From Porodaedalea pini (lineage: Eukaryota > Basidiomycota > Agaricomycetes > Hymenochaetales > Hymenochaetaceae): a stretch of 64,000 bases of DNA. The stretch is taken from positions 1,302,001-1,366,000 of the forward strand of contig NBAY01000005.1 of assembly GCA_002794775.1 (NCBI GenBank). Reading direction: 5' to 3'. The notes below the pieces were generated by a model that worked only from the letters and a program-made list of their open reading frames with translations, was not told the origin of the DNA and searched no databases. The translations under genes were made by a program, and so were the position numbers. Positions 12,190 to 24,200 of the stretch are shown one piece after another. Each line of letters starts with the position of its first letter. Within the stretch, counting starts at the first letter, position 1.

Positions 12190-13269
12190 TTACTGCCTTT
12201 TTCAGAAGTATTGTCACACGTGATTTCACTGATTTTCGTGCCATGAGAGCCTCAAAACACAAACATTTTCATATCTCAACCAAAAGTTGACCTTTTTGCG
12301 TCATCTAAGTTGCTAAATTCATTTTTTATCTCATATCTCATATTTCAACAACAGTGATAAGAAATAGTCAAAATTGGAGTCCAAAACAGTGAAAATGCTG
12401 TTTTTGAACCCATTTCCCTTGTTCATTTTTTCCTGCACTCAAATTTCACTCTACAGTGCTCCAGACCAGCCCAGAATTCCAGCATTAGTCTATTATGAAT
12501 TTAAAGACTGATTTTGAGATGTATTGTGAGGTAGATGTGCTCAATTGGTGCATGCCTAAAACATACAAATCCGCTCTGTTTCTGCAAGCCCCCCAGCCCC
12601 CAGGAAAAACTCTTCTCAGCTAAGTTCATGCATGTAAATTCATTCAAAGTGTATTGGAAGAGATTTGAGCAGCATCCATGGATACAGGCTTGCTTCATGA
12701 ATCAGGGATATGTTCACAAGAATAGTGCATACAGTCAGAATCTGGTACTCAATTCAGCTCACTGGTTGATGCTAGAGCCCTGGATGCTGCTCAAATCTCT
12801 TCCAATACACTTTGAATGAATTTACATGCATGAACTTAGCTGAGAAGAGTTTTTCCTGGGGGCTGGGGGGCTTGCAGAAACAGAGCAGATTTGTATGTTT
12901 TAGGCATGCACCAATTGAGCACATCTACCTCACAATACATCTCAAAATCAGTCTTTAAATTCATAATAGACTAATACTGGAATTCTGGGCTGGTCTGGAG
13001 CACTGTAGAGTGAAATTTGAGTGCAGGAAAAAATGAACAAGGGAAATGGGTTCAAAAACAGCATTTTCACTGTTTTGGACTCCAATTTTGACTATTTCTT
13101 ATCACTGTTGTTGAAATATGAGATATGAGATAAAAAATGAATTTAGCAACTTAGATGACACAAAAAGGTCAACTTTTGGTTGAGATATGAAAATGTTTGT
13201 GTTTTGAGGCTCTCATGGCACGAAAATCAGTGAAATCACGTGTGACAATACTTCTGAAAAAGGCAGTAA
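12190..13269. mobile_element. fold-back element with 489-bp inverted arms
   Basis: Bases 12190-12678 and 12781-13269 are inverted copies of each other. Both are 489 bp, with only scattered mismatches (for example GCGTCATC against GTGTCATC) and no net length change. The spacer between them is 102 bp. The outer ends read TA-CTGCC...GGCAG-TA, so a TA target duplication is plausible. There is no transposase, so it is a non-autonomous fold-back or large hairpin-type element. It sits inside a kinase gene read on the minus strand, immediately after the codons for KPDNI. A transcript through it would form a very long hairpin. Confidence 0.85.
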
Positions 13270-14145
13270 TATATTGTCTGGTCTGAAAAAATAATTTGAG
13301 TCAGATTATGATCAAAGATGTGACATGAATGACTAAGTATAGAAAGGATAGAAAGACTCACTTCATGTCACGATGAACAAAATGGTTTTCATGCAAAAAT
13401 CCAAGACCATTCAGGAGCTGGCTTTATGAGAAGATATCAGAATATCAGAATGCTATGAGATAAGACATCACAAACCCTGAGAATAACTCACATGGTAATG
13501 TAGGCAATGCACCTTACTGGCCATAAATCTTCCAGCCCCATCCCATTGATCATATCATCAAGGTCTCCTTCAATATATTCAAAGACAAAACAAGTATATG
13601 GTTCTCCCTGAAATATGTAATCATTCTTGCTCTCAAATTTTCGAAAAAATGTGACCTGGACAAAATGGACTTCAACAAACAGTTTTGGAGAAAACAAGGA
13701 CGTCGGATTGTACAACAGAGGCCTTTGGGTGGCTTATGATTTGCATTACAACTCACGATATTTTCATGTGGGTGCTTCTGTATGTATGACAATGCTACTG
13801 TTTCTCTCAAGTCAGGTTTTGAACGTCTTTCATCCTTCTTTTTTACGGCTTTATTTTTACGGCGACTACTCTTGTCCTACCCGTAGAAAGATTTTTCCTT
13901 TGCACTTTCTGATGATGGGTCAGTAACAATACTAGGCTCTCACGCAAGCGATATAAATCAAGTAACAAAAATACACTCACAAAGACAGTTCCATATGTTC
14001 CCGCAGCTAATCCCACAGCATGCTTCCAATCGTAACCGTAATTAATATTGATCGACTTTGATTCTTTCGGTGTTCCCGGAGCCTTCTCCTTTGGTTCCTC
14101 GCTCTTCAGTGGCGCATTCGTGTTCATCCTGCTCTGGCGTAGCAT
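13270..14145 (-). pseudogene. protein kinase N-lobe fragment, interrupted by fold-back element
   Basis: Starting at ATG 14145, spliced exons give a kinase N-lobe: a glycine-rich loop (GLAAGTYGTVF), an AVKKKDE segment in the VAIK position, a helix-C region LRETVALSYIQKHPHENIV, the hinge YTCFVFEYIEGDLDDM, QLLNGLGFLHENH, and then FVHRDMK spliced to PDNI. The hinge with EGDLDDM recalls cyclin-dependent kinases. The frame stops being kinase exactly where the fold-back element begins at 13269, and no convincing DFG or APE region follows beyond 12190. The gene is therefore truncated and probably dead, unless the element is removed from the RNA. Confidence 0.7.
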
Positions 14146-14553
14146 GGTAGATCATGCAGACTCTGACGGAATCAAACTGAGTGATCTTATACGGTGCAGG
14201 AACCATTTTGCACAATCATGATTGTACGATGTGCGTGGCAAAGTGCGTTTGTGACCGCGTTTCAACTATGGAACATGTACAGATTAGGTCATAGAATACC
14301 TTATTATATCATATATGGAAATCAATGTATTCGCGCCTAGGCTCGAGTGTACATGTGCTTCGCTTGACGTCCGGGAATCGGGCGTGCTGCAGCTTCTGCT
14401 CGACGTCCGTTCACGTCCTTGTCACTCTTTTATTCTTCACCCTCATTTCCTTTGCCTTTTCTCCGCTATCTACAACGGTGAGCTCGTCTGCATCATTCGC
14501 CGCTACGAAATTAGAGCTGCACCAAACACTGCGCACAGCCAGACCATCAATCA

Positions 14554-14643
14554 CTTCACCGAGCACTGGCTACCACCGCGGCTCTTGACCTTTTTCTTCA
14601 CCGAGCACTGGCTACCACAGCGGTTCTTGACCTTTTTCTTCAA
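14554..14643 (+). repeat. 42-bp tandem repeat before the TBC gene
   Basis: Two almost perfect 42-bp units (14554-14595 and 14596-14637) and the start of a third lie just upstream of the ATG at 14658. Each begins CTTCACCGAGCACTGGC. They probably fall in the 5' UTR. An upstream frame from ATG 14315 runs through them and overlaps the main start. Confidence 0.75.
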
Positions 14644-14657
14644 CGACCACGACGACG

Positions 14658-17600
14658 ATGGACGCAGCTGACCTTGCGCGATGGACGCGCTTCGCAGGGA
14701 AGGGTGGTATTGGGAAGTGCACCGCCGTTCAGGACTGCATTGCAGAGAGCCCGGAGGACCTCATGTTTCTCAAGGTGTGCGCTGCACGCTCGGAGACGTC
14801 AGTGATGATACTAATGACATTGGCGACGATGTGTAGGATGATGAGATCACTGTACTCATGCAGCTCGCCGGTCAACCCGGGCGGTATCTGGTGTGTCTCC
14901 ACTTTGCACTCGTACTCTGCAGTTAACTACAATAGTTCATATAGGGCTATTGCGAAGGCGTCGTCGGCCGGTTTCAGGGTGTGCATGTCCACTTCCATGG
15001 AAAGCTGAAACGGCCGGTCATGACGAAACGAACCTCGTCGTCTGCTGTTTCGGCGGCTAGTTCGCCTGCACCTTCTGTCACACCATCCCCACGTATGCCG
15101 CTCGCGCCCCTCACAGATCCGAGTGCAGGCAATGCGCAGATTCTCGACCGTGATTCGGTGGCGCTGAGCGATCCGTTCGACCTTGAGCTTGATGCTCCTC
15201 CGAAACAGCGTCGCTCGGAAGACTCGGGCAGCCATAGCGGTAGCGACAGCGGCCGACGGTACCTCACACGTGCGGCAGATGACATGCCTGGGCTTGAAAT
15301 GTTCCTTCCTCGTTCGCGCTCCGGAAGCCGTTCGCGTCCGAATTCACGCGGTCAAGCAGACGACGAAAAGGGAGCCAGACGTCGAACGCGTATCGTAACA
15401 CCGCAACAGCTGCAGCTTGCATATCCTCGTGTAGACTCTCTTGATATCCCGCCTTCGCCCTTACCACCGCGTTCTCCACTGCCGCGATCGCAGCGTGCTT
15501 CACCGGAGAAATCGGAGGCGCAGATCAAGGTGGACGAAGACATACCTACTACCGATACGAACCCTGAGCCATTACAAGAGGAGTCGGCCCCGGAGAAGGA
15601 TGTTTCGAGTCTATATGGCGGAGAATCTGTGCGCTCGTCTGTCTATAGTTCTCATTCATATCGTTCATCTATATCCGGAGCCGACAACGGGCTTTCTGCA
15701 GGCGCTCTTGATGCGCTCGGGCGACTCTCGCAAGCTGAATCAGACGATGGTGGGCTCGGTATGGGTATCGGGCTTACGATGCTGCAAGATTTGGCGGATG
15801 ATGATGATGAGGACACTAGTGCGACCGAGGCTGTACCTCCTACGCCAAGGCCTGCAGTTCGCGAGGAGGGCAAACAGGGGAGGGCAAGCGGCGCAGATGG
15901 AACAGACGAAGACGAACAGGATGAGGACGAAGATGACGATGGCGACAGCTACTGGGACGGCGCAGATATATACGACAATTACCGATACTCGCGATACTCC
16001 GTCATGACCAAGAATTCACGCCGCAAGTCTCGCTACAGCGTGATCTCGAGAAATTCTGTAGCCGATGCTGGACCCGAGGATGTGCCTCCCATCCCCATGG
16101 ATGCGGAGGGCCGCTTGCGTTCAGATTCTGCTCCGAGCAGTCTAGCGCCTATGCCTGCAGATGGGCCCGAGCGACGGAAGCACGTCCCTCCACCTCTTAC
16201 CTTCGTTAAGCCTACGCCCTCTTCGTCCTCTGTGCTCCCTGCGCTGCTCTCCCCGAGTACGGCGACTCTCTCGCCCACTTCTACACCTAAACGCTCAACC
16301 GCTGAGTTCAGTGCTGGTGCATCGCCCCAGCCTTCACCATTGCTACACACGAATTTTCCCTCACCGCGCACTTCGTCTTCGCGTGCCACGAGCTTCGGCA
16401 CGGATGCCGGTACTCCCGCGCCGAGCCCTGCCCCGAGTGTCGCGTCTTTCGCGGGCACTGGCGCATCTGGAAATGGGAGTGGGGCAGCATCTGCTCTTCG
16501 TCAGCGACTCGAGTATGGGCGGTCGGCCAGCCCAACTCCTCTGCCATCGCCTTTGCCGGTTGAGGATGCACCGCCAAGCGTGGAAATTAAGCAAGAAGAA
16601 AGCAGAGGGCCTGGCAGGGGAATAGTCGTGGAGGACAATGAGACTGTCAGCGTCACTGTAGTGCCAGCAGAAGAGGGTGGACCCTCCAAGGAGAACGACC
16701 ATGCGAAGGACAGCGCCACGCGTGTTTCCGTACAGTCGGCTGTTTCTAACGCCAGTATTGCGAGCATCGCCACCTCTACGTCGGATATTTCTGACGTCTC
16801 GGGTGTCATGCGCAAAATAGAGGCAGACCTTGCATCTGTGTCTGCGGCTTCTGGGGCTTTCATTGATCGCCTCCCATCAGGAGACACGGAGGGCCCACGG
16901 ACACCAAGTTCACCAGCTTTCCCTATTGGTACAACGCAGCCACTGCGTTTCCAAGAACGAGTAGGTAGTCGACCAGGGAAAACGCCGGATCAAGAAAAGC
17001 AACACACCCCTCCGCCGAGCGCGCGGCAGCAACTGCCTATCCAACGGGACGTCGAGTCCGCCCCAGCTTCACAGCTTTTGCGGCCAGAGCAAGCACTATT
17101 TCTTCCGCATCCCAACGCACCCCGCCCAAATCCTGCCGTCCTTTCTGGTCAGCGAGTGAGCACGTACGGTATGCCTCCTGCGCACGATCCGCCACCGCAG
17201 CCAGCGCAGGGCTCGCCTGCCGGTGCGGATCCATCTGGCGGCTCATTACAGGCAACTTTGCGTGCTGCCTCTGCGACACGTGTCGGACCTGCGGGTGTCC
17301 CGCACCGCCCGACAATCTTCGGAAAGACTGTCATCGACCTTGCGAGTGCGGACGGTCCCGTTGCGATGGTTTGGTCTCTCCAACCGTTCCCATCAGAGCC
17401 CGTAAGCAGGGCTGGCTCACCTGCCTCAGGCGCGCGCGCGCCTAGGCGCTCAACGACGGCAGGAGCATCGCCGTTGAGCCAGAGCGTCAGTGTCCCGTCA
17501 ACGCCGCCCTCCCCATTCGCAAACAACCTAGGCTCTCCTATGGCTATACCACCACCATTAGCATCCCCTGTTCAGCCTGTTTCTCTTAAGTCTTCTCCTT

Positions 17601-19963
17601 CTGAGAGTGATAGCAAACCCTCTGGATCAGGCCCGGGCTCAAACGTTCTTCTGCGACCTAATTTCTCACCTCAGGTGGGCACTGCTCGTCCGCGATCGAG
17701 GTCGTTTTCAGGATTTGCGCGCGAGATTCCCTCGAAGCTTGTGATGAAGGAGAGGTCGAGCGAGGAAGGGAGTAAACCAACGAGAGCAGCAAGTATGCAG
17801 TCGCTAAAGGAAGCCGCTGGGGTTGCAGGCAATTCTACTCCCCCAAGTGGGCACCCACTTCGACAGTCCTCTGCATCTGGATCTCTGCAGAGCCGAGGTA
17901 CGCACACTCCATCGCCTTTATCCCGGCCGCAAAACAACGCGGTGATAGGCGCGCCACGAGCAGCGTCGCTCTCGAAAGGAATTCCAAGCCCACTTGGACG
18001 TACGTTTTTTTCGTCAAGCCAAACTCAGCTCTCGTCTCGAGCAGAGCCTGCTTCAGACACGGAAACCAGCAGCTTTTGTCAGCCGATTCTTCCTGCAGGG
18101 CGAATCTCGGGAGTTCGGCAGGTAGCGTCCGTCGATACCTTGAAAACAGAACGCCCAGAATCGCCCCTTGTCAATCCTCCTAGGTCCGTATTACAGCCTA
18201 TACGACGCAATTCGGGTCCAGCTGAAGGTTCCTCCGCAAGCGGGCCTACTCCGAGCGCGGCGTCTTCCACGATGGTTTCTCCGAGTATGACTTCCTCCCC
18301 AATGCAGCGTTTGCGTCGTATTTCATCCCCGAGTAGCAAGAGGCACCAGCGAACCGTCTCGCAACAGTCACACACCTCATCAAATAGCGACCTGCGCTCA
18401 GCCGTCACCTCCCCACCACCCGCCGTCGGAAGCCCGTCTGTGCCGTCGCCTGTGCAGAGATCAAACTCAGTCAAATCGAAAATATCACTGTCGCATCTGC
18501 GCATCCGCAACAGCACCGCCAAAGAATCACTCGACATGCAGACATCTTCCCCCAGTACGGGACCTGCAACACCCGTCTTTGAGTTTGACAACCAGCCCGA
18601 AACGGTGCATGTACAAGATGCAGAGTTCGAAATGATTCGCCCAACGATGCGTCGGGTCTCATCGGAGCCCACGAGTGACGATTCCATCGTAGGGCGAGAT
18701 GAACGCCCTTCTCTGCAGCGAGACTCGCGCGTCGATAGTCCCGGCGCCGGGTCAGTGCGCTCAATGCTGTCGCCTTTTCAAAATACAGTTGCCGAGTCAG
18801 TCACAGAACCGCTTGCGCGGCCAGCAAAGCCTGCGGAGGATGCCTCTGCTCACCGTGCGAGAGAACTGAAATGGATGTCTATGATATCTTCTGTGCCTCC
18901 GGCGCAGGCCCGCAAGAGCAAAAAGATACGACGCCTTGTGCTTGAGGGTGTGCCGTCGTCTGTACGGTACCTTGTCTGGAGTCATCTCACTGACAGCAAG
19001 GCAAAGCGGATACCAGGAGTGTACGGCCAGCTTGGGAAGCGAGGACGCGTAGCGGCGACTGAGGTGATAGAGCGCGATGCGTCTCGCTGCTTCCCAGACC
19101 AGCCGCATTTGCAAGATCCGAAAGGGCCATTAGTCGGACTGCTGCAGACATATCTGACTATGGTTCCTGACATCGAGTACCAGACAAGTGCGTCTGACCA
19201 TTATCTTTCTGTGATTATTTGACTAAGGCGAATGTCAGGTCTAGCTTTGGTTGCAGGGCACCTTTTACTCCAATCACCCGAGGAGGATGCGTTCTGGACG
19301 TTCATATCTATGATGGATCTGCATTTGCGTGCATATTTCTCTTCGAAATCTGTCCAGATGGAAGCGGATGCTATGATCTTTGGCAAGGCTGTCGAGTCTC
19401 TAAATCCTCAACTCGCCAAGAAGCTTTTCGTAGACTTGGCCATCCCTCCTTTAGAAATCTGTCGCACATGGTAAAGAACCAGCGCATTGCGCTTCAAACC
19501 TAGTAACTGACCACTTCGCATAAGGTTCCCCTCTCTTTTCGCTACGACCCTGCCACAAGATTATGTCAACCGGATCTGGGATGTATATCTCTGCGAAGGT
19601 GTGTACTGTACCGTTTTTTCATCTCGTGATTGTCGTTGATCGTAAATTGTAGGTCCTCCATTCCTTTTTCGTGTCGGTCTTGCCATCCTCTCCTGCTGCC
19701 GGAATGCTATCGAAGCTTCGCGTGACCGCACAGCTATCCTTGCTTTCCTTGCTCGCCCTGAGACCCTGTCCTTGCTGCCAGACGATCCGGAGGAGTTCGT
19801 AAGCATCGCGCTAGCTGCCAAGCTAAAGGACGACGATATACGGAAGCAACGCATGAAGGTCGAGGCCCATCTGCGGCAGCAGACTCAGTCCGTGCACCGA
19901 AACGCACCGCGTCTCGTCTCGAGTATTTCTCTTCCTCGCGCAGGGCCTGCAACACCACTATGA
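14658..19963 (+). CDS. SH3 and TBC (RabGAP) domain protein
   Basis: Six exons (14658-14774, 14837-14890, 14945-19187, 19239-19470, 19525-19598, 19653-19963) encode 1,676 residues. Residues ~20-75 look like an SH3 domain: AESPEDLMFLKDDEITVL, then GYCEGVVGRFQGVHV. A Ser/Pro-rich disordered stretch of about 1,200 residues follows. The C-terminus is a TBC domain: RLVLEGVPSSVRYLVWSHL, the arginine-finger motif IERDASR (IxxDxxR), then PDIEYQTSLALVAGHLL, and AFWTFISMMD. TBC proteins stimulate GTP hydrolysis by Rab GTPases in membrane traffic. The usual YxQG glutamine-finger motif reads YQTS here, with the first intron inside it. The short exons all restore TBC motifs. Confidence 0.88.
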
Positions 19964-20292
19964 TCTTGTCCGACTTTCCCTCTTCGACATCTTGGTCTGA
20001 ACAACATACATTGCTTTTTATACATTCGCTCTGATTTTCATATAACTTATTATGGCACCTCGGATATCGCTCCTTGCATGTTAAGTATTTCACTATGTAT
20101 AGAACTGGCATTAATTTCGCATCTTCCATCGCACGTTGTGCGCACGTTTCCATTCTTTATCTTTGAGCTGCTCTGCGTTCTTGGCAATTGTCTTGAAGTA
20201 CTTTACATGTATATGCTTCGAAACTTCATTCACGAGTCGAGTTCCTGTTCTCATGGGTATGGCTCTGGTGTTATGGTGCATACATGTATGTA
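19964..20292. other. intergenic region before the pogo-derived element
   Basis: This is 3' flank of the TBC gene. No gene is visible. Confidence 0.5.
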
Positions 20293-20981
20293 CAGTCGAA
20301 CCTGTGTATAAGCATTGGCCTCGGTGGACATGTCGGCCAATGCTTATACACAGGAATGCTTGTCCGCGTTATTGCATAATAAACAAATAAAGTTATTTCC
20401 ATTTATGGAATGCTGTCTCACGCAATCCAATGTCAAGACCCACACATGCAGGTGAAGACATTTACATTACTTTCAGCTGTTAAATAGTTGCAAAGGACAC
20501 TTTAAGAGAAATAACTATGAATATTAGCATTTAGACCTTTGTTAATTTCCTTCTGGAGCTCCTGTCACAGCTTTGGACCTTTGGTAACAGCTTGTGTGTC
20601 TGACTGAACTCTGCACTGGTCCGGCTTTTGAAAAAGCACATTAGCTGCAAGAGTGCATGGCAAGTAAGGGTATCTGACAGGTGTTTTTTTTTTTTTTTTT
20701 TTTGCTTATCTATCTACTTTCTGCAGGCCACAAAAATCATTACTTGCCAAGCCACATACCATCACAAGAGCATCCATATGGGGGTATATATGGTCACCTG
20801 ATGACCTCTAGATAAGCATTTTTGGTTTAAATTTTTGTTCAAATCTTAATGTCAAATGCTTATGGGGATAATGCTTATAGGACCCTGAATTCTCCACCTA
20901 CCGAGTTCGGTGGATCAAAAATTCAATGCTTATGTACAGGTAATGCTTATGCACCGGTATGCTTATACACAGGTTCGACTG
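20293..20981. mobile_element. non-autonomous pogo element, internal deletion derivative
   Basis: The 689-bp element is flanked by TA on both sides (20291-20292 and 20982-20983) and has inverted ends starting CAGTCGAACCTGTGTATAAG. Its left part matches the right end of the complete element at 31420-33887 on the opposite strand, including the last part of the transposase reading frame down to a GAGTGCATGGCAAG motif. It then jumps to the other end at TAAGGGTATCTGACAGG. About 1.8 kb of transposase is missing. A long T run (20682-20703) matches a shorter A run in the full copy. Several AAGCATT/AATGCTTAT motifs repeat near both ends and may be transposase binding sites. Confidence 0.92.
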
Positions 20982-21256
20982 TAACTATTTTCACGTTGTG
21001 GGACGAGCAGAGTCGGAAAGCCATCAGCAGTGAGTTGCGTACTTGATCAGTCAGGCAAAGACGGTATCTGCGAAGCTACCTACAACCATACCCGACGTAA
21101 GACTCGTCTTGCCTCTTATCTTGTGCAAGGCGGGTCACTACTTCCAAATATTCCCAACCATTTTCAAGAAGCGTTAGTCTCCGTCCTTCAAAAATCAAGA
21201 TTGTCCGAATTCGCGTCCATTCGTTCGCTACATCACCCACCGGTACCAAATGTTCA

Positions 21257-24200
21257 TCAAGACCATTCCAAAGTCGCAGGCTCGTTCAAATCAATCTCCA
21301 CGCCCGTCACCACCAACTTCTCCTGTGCCTCTACGAACGACCAACTCGTGCTATTCAACGTCTGTCCCTGCAGCGTCACATTCGAAGGCTGCGGGACACC
21401 CAACACGGTCACCTGCTCCAACTTCTGGCTTATGTTGAACGACCCGGAGGGCTGCGACGTGAGGCGCCCGGCGCTCGCGCGGAAGACGAGGGTCGTGTTT
21501 GGTCCGGGAGGGAAGGAGACGCCGTCGTCGATGTACGCCGTGCCGAACGCACTACTGGTAGCAGTCGTGTCGTCTCTAAAAGCGGAAGGCAAAGTGACGA
21601 GTAAAGCGAACGGCCCGTCTCGCGTCTCTGTTGTAGTGTACGCCGGCTTCGCATGGAGAAGGAGGACCGCACCGTCTCGGATATGCACGTTGATGTGTCC
21701 CAGAGGCGCCGCCAGCGTCGTGTTGGCCCCGGCAGTGGCGTTGACGACATCATGGGTGTACCAGTCGCGCCAGCTCACATTTCCGCGCCCTGGAAAGATA
21801 CCTATATTCGTAACACATGTTGCTCTCGTTAGCTTAATGAGGCAGCCAGCGGAGGTTAAGTGCATACCATCGACAGATGACACGTTGGGTGTCAAGACTG
21901 GGGTGACGAGGATATCGCGCCCGACCATGAACTGCCTGTCCAAGCCGAAGAGCTCCGGCTCGTCCGGGAACTCCCAGAACAGCGCGCGGACGGGGGGCGT
22001 ACCCTGCGTCGACGCATTTGCGAATAATGTATACTGAAGATTTAAAAAAAATGAAATGAATCCTCTATAAGCATCAAAGCATCGTACAAGCAGATAATTG
22101 TGGATTTTACCCAGTACGGGAGGAGCGCATACCGCACCGCTATCGCCGTGCGCGACGCATTCGCAACGCTATCCCACCGATATGGTTCCTGTGAGATCGC
22201 ACCCAGTGTATTATGGTTGCGGTAGAAAGGTGCAAACGCCGACAGCTGCATCCAGCGGTTGCACAACTCCTCGTCGGTATTCCCCTCTACATAGTTATAG
22301 AATCTAGCTTCATATGCAGATCAGTAAGAGCAACAACGAGTACGTACGGAATCCGCAAGTATCCGCGCCAACCATCGGAATTTGGAAGAGCTGGAACTGG
22401 AGGATGCCCTGGATGTTGAAATACATGTACTGCCACTTGCTGTAGTTATCACCCAGCTAAATGCGAAATACAGCCTCTCTTCAGTATTGTTGATCGTCCC
22501 ACTCACCCAATGTCCGGTCCACTTCCCGGACGACGGGAATGTCGAGCGGCCGATTAAGAAGGGCCGCTTTCCAGGTATAACCTCCTGCACGGCAAGGTGC
22601 GTCGTGCGCTCCTCCATCAGCCCAAAGAGGTTGTGCACGTCGAGCTCCGCGTATCCCGGTGCAGTCGTCGCATTTGTCGCGACAGTATTGATCGAGAGAC
22701 GTCCGATGCCTGCATTAGATACACAGGCAGTACATTCAGCCTCTCAATCCCAACATGAATAAGGGGGAAGAAGAGGGGAGAGATATGCACCATTGTGGAT
22801 AGCATAGGGCGGGTTGTTGAGGTCAACACCCGACTCGCTACCCGCGCCTAAGCCGCGCTTCGCAAGTCTGAGAGCACCAGAATCGAATGTGAGCGTCTCG
22901 TTGACCGTAATGTTCCCGCTTGGGCCGGAGACTGCTTGATCATACCTACTCAAAGCGCGTATATTCGTATCCTCAAAAATCAGGTTTGGAAGTAAAAATG
23001 CATGCTCACCCTTCAGGATAGGCAGTCACCAAGTTGCCTGGACTTCCCGGAAGGACGACCGGAATGGAGGTGCTCGCGATGCTGATATTCGATCCGCTGC
23101 AAGGAGAGTCCATCAAGTCATAATCCCAGTCGTCTAAGTAAATAAAAGAGAAAGAGGAGAGAAACGCACCACGACCCCTCACAAAATGAGCTCGGCTCGT
23201 TCATATCGAGCCAGATGCCCGAAAACTCAACGCCGCCCGCCGTCGACCAGTTGTGCAGCGCCTCCGTCCACCAGTCCTGTGTGTTGTCCGCGAACCAGTC
23301 CGGGAAGACCGTGTACCCCGGCCAGACCTGTCCGACGTACTCGCTCCCGTCCGGGTTGGTGACGAACACCTTCTGCTCGGCGCCCCGGGTGTACGGGTCA
23401 TACTAACATAGCGACCAATAGTCAATGTAGAATGTGTTAGAAAAATTCCATATCCGTTTGATTTTTTATAGGGAGCAGGGAAGGAAAGAGCTTACAAGGT
23501 CAGTAGCATTAACCGTTTTTGCGACCGCAGCGTCGACGATCGGGATATCTGCAGACGAACGCATAATATTCAGAGTGTTTCCTCGCCTCTATCTTATACG
23601 CGGACGTACAGTGTTGGTTGTCCGAAGCCTTAAGAAGAAAAAAATGCAAGGTCGAGTTCTCCAAAGAAAGACATAAAGACAAAAAGACACGTACCAGCTC
23701 ACGAATAAAGCTCCGCTCGTCATCCGTCGGGAAGCTGACCGGGTCGGTCGTGAAGTCGCGAAAGGCGTGGTACAAATCGATATCGTTCCACATCACTATT
23801 TAAACAAAGACATAATGAGTCAATATTTTAATAAGAGGGAGAATAGGAAGGGAAAAAGAGGACCTTCGAGCGGGATGTTTGCCTCGCGCATCTTTACGAC
23901 CTGCTCACGCGTTACGCTCACGTTCGTGTATCCCCATCTATTTCAAAGAGAAAGAACACAGTTAGCCGATCTCCTGCTCTCCATTCACTGTATTTAAACA
24001 GCACGCACCGACAGAGATGGAACCCGAAGCCCCAATACGGCTGCCACGTCGGCAAGCCCACCACCGCCCCGTACTGCTCCACCACGTCCTTCGGGTCCGG
24101 GCCTGACAAAAAATACAGATCGAGTGTTCCGCCGATGGTGCGGTATTGAATAAGCGAGGTATTGGAGGAGGGCGGAGTGAGGAGGAGGATGTCGGTGCCT

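Noticed and set aside
20294..20362. Hairpin-forming sequence that could look like a terminator
   Set aside because: It is the subterminal repeat of the pogo-type element. Rho-independent terminators are not used by these genes.
21030..22037. 335-codon open frame on the plus strand
   Set aside because: It is antisense to the end of the GH31 gene, whose own strand carries clear family motifs with introns. The plus-strand product has no recognisable domain.
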